Origin: JBIOUF01 sp044866695
Lineage (GTDB): Bacteria > Actinomycetota > Actinomycetes > Propionibacteriales > Nocardioidaceae
DNA: 44,370 nucleotides
NCBI GenBank assembly: GCA_044866695.1
Contig: JBIOUF010000310.1
Location: forward strand, 1 to 44,370
Direction of reading: 5' to 3'
Shown: in pieces, positions 39,838 through 44,370 of the stretch
Layout of the letters: the number at the start of each line of letters is the position of its first letter
How positions within the stretch are numbered: the stretch's first letter is position 1
Program-made: the position numbers and the translations under genes
Notes under the pieces: model-generated
What the model was told of the DNA's origin: nothing
Seen by the model: only the letters and a program-made list of their open reading frames with translations
The model's database searches: none

Positions 39838-40332
39838 GTCGTGCGGGCGAAAGGAGCAGGACGCCGGCCCCTTCACGGACCTGACCGCGGGCCACCGGTG
39901 GTGGAGGTGCGAGCCTACGAGCCTCGAAACCACTCCCGCGCCGGGCAGCGTCACGGCCGCCGGTCGCCGGCTTCGCGCCCTCGCAAGCTCGCCCTCCTCA
40001 ACCACCGGGTGGGCAGGTCGTCCACCGCCTCGTGCCCGTCCCGCAACGTCTGGGCCAGCCGCTCCCAGCCCACCGCGTCCCGCCAGTGACCGGCACCAGC
40101 CCCGCACCCACGCCGCCGTCGACGACAACAGCGGCTCCGGGCGTCCGACACCCCGCCTTGTCTCGCGCCGGCGGCCCCAACCGCCTCGGCAAGCCGGCGA
40201 TGCTCCTCGCGGCGCGGGACGTTGTCCCCTGGCCTGACCATCCCCCGGGTGCAAGCGTCGGTAGTGAGCCAGCGAAGCGGCAATGCCGCTGCAGCGACGA
40301 CAATGCCGCGAGCCCCGTCCGAGGAGGTCGCC
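39838..40332. other. Gap of about 500 bp without a supported gene
   Basis: No frame on either strand has a ribosome-binding site or recognisable protein features. On the minus strand near 39955-40085 a short stretch reads like ordinary protein (WERLAQTLRDGHEAVDD) but the frame degenerates upstream, so it may be the tail of a decayed gene. A 15-bp palindrome, AGCGGCAATGCCGCT (40276-40290), lies 42 bp before the next gene and might be an operator. Confidence 0.4.
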
Positions 40333-40767
40333 ATGTTCCGTCGCCGAGGCCGCCGTCCACCCGACCCACCGGCCGGGACGCCTGACACACCAGGGTCGTG
40401 GGGCGCCGCGTCTGCGCCGCCTGCTGTCGCCACCATCCCGTTGCGTCGACCGGTCACGTACCAGGTTCCTTTCGGCGACCCTGCGGAGACCCCCTTCGCG
40501 GTCGCCGACAACGACACGCACATGTGTCCGTTCGACGCCGCCGCGAGCTTCTTCGTGCTCTACCAGGCCCGAGGTTCGCGCGGACCGGGCCTGTACGTGT
40601 GGAACCTCGGGCTGAAGCGGTGGGACCGGGTCGCGACCTTGGAGTCACTCCCGGTCGGCGAGTGGGTCGGCGTCCGTGATGGGGACGGGTTCCCGCTTCC
40701 GCTGCGGCTCTGCCGAGCAGGTCGGTCCGGGGCCGTCAGCGCGATCTGGTCGAGGGACGTGACCTGA
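40333..40767 (+). CDS. Hypothetical protein upstream of zinc-finger genes
   Basis: A 144-aa protein I do not recognise. A basic, Pro-rich N-terminus (FRRRGRRPPDPPAG) leads to a compact domain from about residue 40: PVTYQVPFGD, then CPFDAAASFFVLYQARGSRGPGLYVWNLGLKRWDRVATLE, and SLPVGEWVGVRDGDGFPLPLRLC, which reads as a small beta-rich fold. There is no signal peptide. GAGGAGG 5 nt before ATG 40333 is an excellent ribosome-binding site. The stop overlaps the next start by one base (TGATG), so it is translationally coupled to the zinc-finger protein that follows and probably works with it. Confidence 0.75.
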   Translation: MFRRRGRRPPDPPAGTPDTPGSWGAASAPPAVATIPLRRPVTYQVPFGDPAETPFAVADNDTHMCPFDAAASFFVLYQARGSRGPGLYVWNLGLKRWDRVATLESLPVGEWVGVRDGDGFPLPLRLCRAGRSGAVSAIWSRDVT

Positions 40768-41126
40768 TGACGCGCTACGTCGGTGGTGAGTGCCTGCCGA
40801 CCTCCCCGTCGACCCAGGAGAGGCAGGAGGCGCAGGCGCGCCAGGCCGAGGCGCCCTCGGTCGAGGGCGCGTGCGCCGACTGCCACGGGCGGGGCTACCT
40901 CACGGCGCTGTGCACCTGCACACGAGGGGGCAGGCAGACCCCGGCCACCGCCGAGTGCCGGCACTGCGGCGGACGGGGATTCGTCCATACGACGTGCTTC
41001 TGCTGCGACGGCTCCGGCACCACGGCTGGGGCCGCCGAGGCCAGGGCGCGGCGTGACCGCGAGGAGCGGTGGGCGCACGACCAGCACGCCAGCATCGTCA
41101 ACGCATTGAACCGGCTGCGCGGCTGA
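40767..41126 (+). CDS. DnaJ-type zinc-finger protein without J domain (I)
   Basis: A 119-aa protein with CxxCxGxG-type half-sites like the cysteine-rich domain of DnaJ: CADCHGRG (36-43), CRHCGGRG (64-71) and CFCCDGSG (77-84), plus a reduced Cys49-x-Cys51 pair in place of one repeat. That gives enough Cys for two Zn sites. No J domain or DnaJ C-terminal domain is present. An N-terminal Gln/Glu/Ala-rich helix and a C-terminal charged helix flank the finger. DnaJ fingers bind unfolded protein and have redox activity; the role here is unknown. Coupled by TGATG to the gene before it and followed 63 bp later by a second protein of the same kind. Confidence 0.8.
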   Translation: MTRYVGGECLPTSPSTQERQEAQARQAEAPSVEGACADCHGRGYLTALCTCTRGGRQTPATAECRHCGGRGFVHTTCFCCDGSGTTAGAAEARARRDREERWAHDQHASIVNALNRLRG

Positions 41127-41189
41127 GCGATCAGCCCCGCGACGAGCGGCGGGCCGGCTCGGGGCCGGACGCCACGGAGAGGAGTCACC

Positions 41190-41801
41190 GTGGGAGTGAC
41201 GTTGAGGACGGTCACCTGCACGCGTTGCGGCGGCCAGGGCTACGAGACCTGCGCCGCCTGCGGCGGGGCCGGGAGCCGCACGGTGTCCGTCGACGAGCGC
41301 CGCAGCTGCCCTCACTGCGGCGGCGGCAACCCGAGCTGTCCGGTGTGCTACGGCAGCGGCTCGGTCACCGACTGCGTCACCCGGCAGGAGCTGTGTGCCA
41401 TGTGCAACGGCGCAGGCAGGTTCCCGTGCCCGACCTGTTCGGGGAACGGCACGGTCACCCAGCCGGTGTACGAGCCCGACCCGCCAGCGGTTGTGCTGGA
41501 CTCACTGCGCCCCCGAGTGCCCACCGACACCCTCCCTCACCTGTCTGCGGCGACCGCCGAGCAGATGCGACCGGACCCGGTGAAGGACGCGGTGGTCGCT
41601 GCCATGCACGAGCAGCTGGAGTACCAGGGGTATCTCGACGCTCCGATCCGCCGTCAGGAGTACGAGGACTACGTGGTGGAGAGTCACGAGCTCGGGATGG
41701 AGCCGGTCGACTGGCGGGAGTGGGACCGCCGGCAAAAGCTGCACGAGGGGTCGCACGGACCGCACCCGCTCGAGGAGGCCGGCGAGGGACTGGTGGAGTG
41801 A
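41190..41801 (+). CDS. DnaJ-type zinc-finger protein without J domain (II)
   Basis: A 203-aa protein with six Cys half-sites: CTRCGGQG (10-17), CAACGGAG (21-28), CPHCGGGN (40-47), CPVCYGSG (50-57), CAMCNGAG (69-76) and CPTCSGNG (80-87), enough for three Zn sites, one more than in DnaJ itself. Residues ~95-203 form an acidic, helical tail (AAMHEQLEYQGYLDAPIRRQE) that I do not recognise. No J domain is present. GAGAGGAG 5-12 nt before GTG 41190 supports the start. It is the last gene of a three-gene unit and is followed by a 32-bp-period repeat array and a convergent sugar-transport operon. Confidence 0.82.
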   Translation: MGVTLRTVTCTRCGGQGYETCAACGGAGSRTVSVDERRSCPHCGGGNPSCPVCYGSGSVTDCVTRQELCAMCNGAGRFPCPTCSGNGTVTQPVYEPDPPAVVLDSLRPRVPTDTLPHLSAATAEQMRPDPVKDAVVAAMHEQLEYQGYLDAPIRRQEYEDYVVESHELGMEPVDWREWDRRQKLHEGSHGPHPLEEAGEGLVE

Positions 41802-41835
41802 CTCGGGCGCGCCGCACTGCGCCGCTCGCCGGACG

Positions 41836-42091
41836 CCGCCGACCCGGCGCAAGATGCGCCGGCTCGGCGGCCCACGCGGCACAAGACCAGCCGGCTCGGC
41901 GGCCCACCCGGCACAACATCCGCCGGCTCGACGGCCCACCCGGCACAAGACCAGCCGGCTCGACGGCCCACGCGGCACAAGACCAGCCGGCTCGACGGCC
42001 CACCCGGCACAAGACAAGCCGGCTCGGCGACCCACCGGGCACGGGTTGCGCCGGCTCGCCAGCCCATTCAGAGGAAGATGCGCCGGGTCGG
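41836..42091. repeat. Minisatellite with 32-bp period (array 2)
   Basis: Eight units in exact 32-bp register start at 41836, 41868, 41900, 41932, 41964, 41996, 42028 and 42060. Inner units contain CGGCACAAGACCAGCCGGCT; the outer ones diverge. No unique spacers are present. The first unit carries GACCCGGCGCAAG, the core of array 1, and 41853-41869 is identical to 15620-15636. It fills the gap between the convergent zinc-finger and sugar-permease genes; the last ~50 bp before the permease stop are plain GC-rich DNA. Confidence 0.9.
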
Positions 42092-42142
42092 CAGTGAGGG
42101 GCGTGGCTGGGGCAGGGGCAGGGGCTCCGGCTGGGGCTGGGG

Positions 42143-43573
42143 TCAGCCTCGGGTGGCGCGGCGGCGGCTGACGGCGTCGACGGCGGCGGCGAGCAGCAGC
42201 ACGATGCCGGTGATCACCTGCTGCCACTGGGCTCCCAGGCTGGGCCGCAGCAGCAGGCCGTTGGGGATGATGGCGATGACCAGTGCGCCGAGGATGGCGT
42301 CGCGCGGCTTGCCCCGACCTCCGAACAGCGATGTGCCACCGATGACGGCCGCCGCGACCGAGAAGAGCAGCACGTTGCCCGACCCGAGGTCCAGGGATGC
42401 AGACGACTGCGAGGAGGCGAGCATGATCCCCCCGAGCGCGCCGAAGGACGAGCACAGCACGAAGGCGGTGACGCGCATGTGGACCACGTCGATGCCGGCG
42501 CGGCGGGCCGCCTCGGCGTTGCCGCCGGTGGCGTAGAGGTGCCGCCCCCAGGCGGTCTTGCTGAGGGCGATCGTGCACCCGATCATCAGCACGATCGCGA
42601 TCACCGCCGGGACCGGAATGCCTTCGATGACCTTGTACGGGTTGGTGTTGCGGTTCTGGTTGGCGACGACCGTGATGATCGCCGCGACGAGCGCGAGGGC
42701 TCCGCCGCGGAGGAGGACCAGGCTGAGGCTGTCCCGGGCCAGGCCCTCTCGCTGGGCGCGCAGGGACTTCATCACGGTGTAGCCGATGTAGCCGCCCACG
42801 ACCACCACGGTGAACACCCAGCTCCACAGCGGCGTCAGGGTGCCGTAGGTGAGGTCGTGCCAGAACCCGTAGTTCGACGTGTTGACCGGCTGCCCGCTCA
42901 GCGCGAACTGCAGCACCCCCTGCCAGGCCAGGAACAACGCCAGCGTGACCACGAAGCTGGGGATGCCGACCTTCGCCACGAGATAGCCGTTGAGGACGCC
43001 GATCGCCGCGCCGATGCAGATCGCCGCCACCAGCGCGAAGACCAGGTGCTGGGTCAGGTTGGTGACGACCAGCACGAACCCGACCGCGATGACCACCGAG
43101 GCCGACCAGGCCCTGAGCCAGATCGCCATCGCGATGCCGATGGCCAGGCCGACCACCAGGCACCAGTACATCAGCCCCGGCAGGCCCTCGTGCAGGCTGC
43201 CGGAGGAGACGGCCACCGCGGCGATGGCCGCGCAAGTGCCGCCCGCCGTGCCGGCGGAGAGGTCGATCTCCCCCAGGAGCAGGACGAACACCAGACCCAG
43301 GGCGATGACCGCGATGTAGGCGCCCTGCCCGGGCAGGTTCCCGAGGTTGTACGCCGACAGGAACCGGTCCGACACCTGCATGAAGATGACCGCGAGCACG
43401 ATCAGGCCCAGCACCGAGGGCAGCGCCCCGGGGTCGCCGGTGCGCAGCTTGGTCACCCAGTCGCGCAGCGCGTCGCGCACCGAGCGCTCCTCGATGTCGA
43501 GGGAGAAGGCGCTGGCGCGGTCGCCGGTGGGCTGCGTGCCGCTGTCGACGTTGGTCTCGGAGGTGGGGGGCAT
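42143..43573 (-). CDS. Sugar ABC transporter permease, XylH/RbsC family
   Basis: A 476-aa permease of the BPD_transp_2 family that takes up pentoses and related sugars. After a ~50-residue cytosolic N-terminus there are about eleven helices. The family loop AWGRHLYATGGNAEAARRAGIDV, where the ATPase docks, is present, as are GEIDLSAGT and GGTSLFGGRGKP. It is longer than E. coli XylH owing to the N-terminus and a central charged loop (QREGLARDSLSL). The ATPase gene lies 16 bp upstream. Given xylA-xylB in the same window, xylose is the best guess for the substrate, but ribose or another sugar is not excluded. Confidence 0.9.
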   Translation of the reverse strand: MPPTSETNVDSGTQPTGDRASAFSLDIEERSVRDALRDWVTKLRTGDPGALPSVLGLIVLAVIFMQVSDRFLSAYNLGNLPGQGAYIAVIALGLVFVLLLGEIDLSAGTAGGTCAAIAAVAVSSGSLHEGLPGLMYWCLVVGLAIGIAMAIWLRAWSASVVIAVGFVLVVTNLTQHLVFALVAAICIGAAIGVLNGYLVAKVGIPSFVVTLALFLAWQGVLQFALSGQPVNTSNYGFWHDLTYGTLTPLWSWVFTVVVVGGYIGYTVMKSLRAQREGLARDSLSLVLLRGGALALVAAIITVVANQNRNTNPYKVIEGIPVPAVIAIVLMIGCTIALSKTAWGRHLYATGGNAEAARRAGIDVVHMRVTAFVLCSSFGALGGIMLASSQSSASLDLGSGNVLLFSVAAAVIGGTSLFGGRGKPRDAILGALVIAIIPNGLLLRPSLGAQWQQVITGIVLLLAAAVDAVSRRRATRG

Positions 43574-43589
43574 CGCGGCGGCCTTCTTC

Positions 43590-44369
43590 CTAGATGCTCT
43601 CGTTGGCTGTTGCGGGGGCCAGGCCGATGTCCCCGCTGCGCCCCGCGGTGATCAGCTCGACGATCTGGGTCGTGCTGCTGTCCTTCGACATGACCTCGGC
43701 CGCGACCCGGCCGAGGTAGAGCGCGACGACGCGGTCGGCCACCTCCATGACGTCGTTCATGTTGTGGGAGATCAGCACCACGCCCCGGCCCTGGTCGGCG
43801 AGCCGCCGGACGAGGTCGAGGACCTGGCGGGTCTGGGCCACCCCGAGAGCCGCGGTGGGCTCGTCGAGGAAGACCACCTTGCTGTTCCACAGCACGGCCT
43901 TGGCGATCGCCACGGTCTGCCGCTGGCCCCCGGACAGGTGGCTGACCAGCTGGCGCACCGACGAGACGGTGCGCACGGACAGGCCGGACAGCGTCTCACG
44001 GGCCTTGCGCTCCATCTCCCCGTCGTTGAGGAAGGAGCCGATCCGGCGTTCCTCCCGGCCCAGGAAGAGGTTCTGGGTGATGTCGAGGTTGTCGGCGAGG
44101 GCGAGGTCCTGGTAGACGAACTCGATGCCAAGCCCGTTGGCGACGCGGGGGTCGGTGAGGTGCACGACCTCGCCCTCGAAGGTGACCTCGCCGCTGTCGA
44201 TGCTGTTGATGCCGGCGACGCACTTGACCAGCGTGGACTTGCCCGCGCCGTTGTCGCCCACCAGCGCGGTGACCTCGCCGGGGTAGACGTCGAAGTCGAT
44301 GTCGTGGAGGACGTGGACCGGGCCAAAGCTCTTGTTGAGCTTGCGGGTGGTCAGGATCGGCGCGGGCAC
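43590..44369 (-). CDS. Sugar ABC transporter ATP-binding protein, single domain
   Basis: A 259-aa ATPase, complete if GTG 44369 is the true start, but it touches the window edge and could begin further upstream. Walker A is GDNGAGKST (38-46, Lys44), the Q-loop FVYQDL, the signature LSGGQRQT, Walker B VVFLDEPTAAL and the H-loop LISHNM. It has one ABC domain, as in the FrcA-like group, not two as in E. coli XylG or RbsA. It pairs with the permease downstream. The periplasmic-type binding protein expected for this system must lie outside the window. Confidence 0.9.
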   Translation of the reverse strand: MPAPILTTRKLNKSFGPVHVLHDIDFDVYPGEVTALVGDNGAGKSTLVKCVAGINSIDSGEVTFEGEVVHLTDPRVANGLGIEFVYQDLALADNLDITQNLFLGREERRIGSFLNDGEMERKARETLSGLSVRTVSSVRQLVSHLSGGQRQTVAIAKAVLWNSKVVFLDEPTAALGVAQTRQVLDLVRRLADQGRGVVLISHNMNDVMEVADRVVALYLGRVAAEVMSKDSSTTQIVELITAGRSGDIGLAPATANESI

Positions 44370-44370
44370 T

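Noticed and set aside
1..44370. Mobile element or prophage explaining the accessory genes
   Set aside because: No transposase, integrase, phage gene, tRNA-linked direct repeat or terminal inverted repeat was found.

Overview
The window is high-GC DNA (roughly 70-75% by eye) with strong third-position G/C, frequent GTG starts, many 4-bp stop/start overlaps and several start codons that sit 6-8 nt behind a -10-like TANNNT box with no Shine-Dalgarno sequence. Together with a furA-katG pair, an MmpL-type transporter, a membrane transhydrogenase and actinobacterial-type xylose genes, this points to an actinomycete (Actinomycetota). I cannot name the genus from the sequence. No tRNA, rRNA, CRISPR array, insertion sequence or prophage gene was seen.

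Region 1 (210-15379) is the most interesting part. It looks like an undescribed, ATP-grasp-rich small-molecule or peptide-like biosynthesis and export locus. It holds one divergent ATP-grasp protein, three mutually paralogous ATP-grasp ligases (about 407-409 aa), an M20 metallopeptidase, an S51-like (peptidase E/cyanophycinase-fold) serine hydrolase, two alpha/beta-hydrolases of the esterase D/enterochelin-esterase type, a two-gene ABC exporter and an MFS transporter. The transcription units face several directions: a lone ATP-grasp gene (-), an esterase (+), the overlapping trio ATP-grasp/ATP-grasp/M20 (-), the ABC pair (+), the MFS gene (-) and the overlapping trio ATP-grasp/S51-like/esterase (+). 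Three ATP-grasp genes share a -10-like box exactly 7 nt ahead of a putative leaderless start. The two ABC half-transporters are degenerate in complementary ways, so that only one composite ATP site can be complete. A Phd/PIN toxin-antitoxin pair (2320-2939) with a perfect operator palindrome sits inside the locus.

Region 2 (15380-20623) begins with a minisatellite of 32-bp period, then xylA-xylB (translationally coupled), then an MmpL/RND-type transporter. Region 3 (20624-27567) has a large protein with the layout cyclase homology-cyclase homology-NTPase-TPR (as in soluble adenylyl cyclase) but degenerate catalytic sites, a secreted FG-GAP protein and a phenylacetate-CoA-ligase-like enzyme. 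Region 4 (27589-31293) is a furA-katG operon divergent from a VapBC-type toxin-antitoxin pair, with back-to-back promoters, plus a small 2TM protein. Region 5 (31504-35230) carries a glycerate kinase, a chromate-family transporter, an SDR oxidoreductase with His in place of the catalytic Tyr, and an SRPBCC protein. Region 6 (35417-38427) is pntA-pntB.

Region 7 (38428-42142) is accessory. It has a candidate structured RNA leader, an unusual secreted protein built from four kinds of 4- and 5-residue repeats and closed by a strong hairpin, three small genes of which two encode DnaJ-type zinc-finger proteins without a J domain, and a second 32-bp-period repeat array of the same family as the first. 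Region 8 (42143-44370, edge) is a sugar ABC permease and single-domain ATPase of the xylose/ribose type, which may supply the substrate of XylA/XylB; the binding-protein gene is not in the window.
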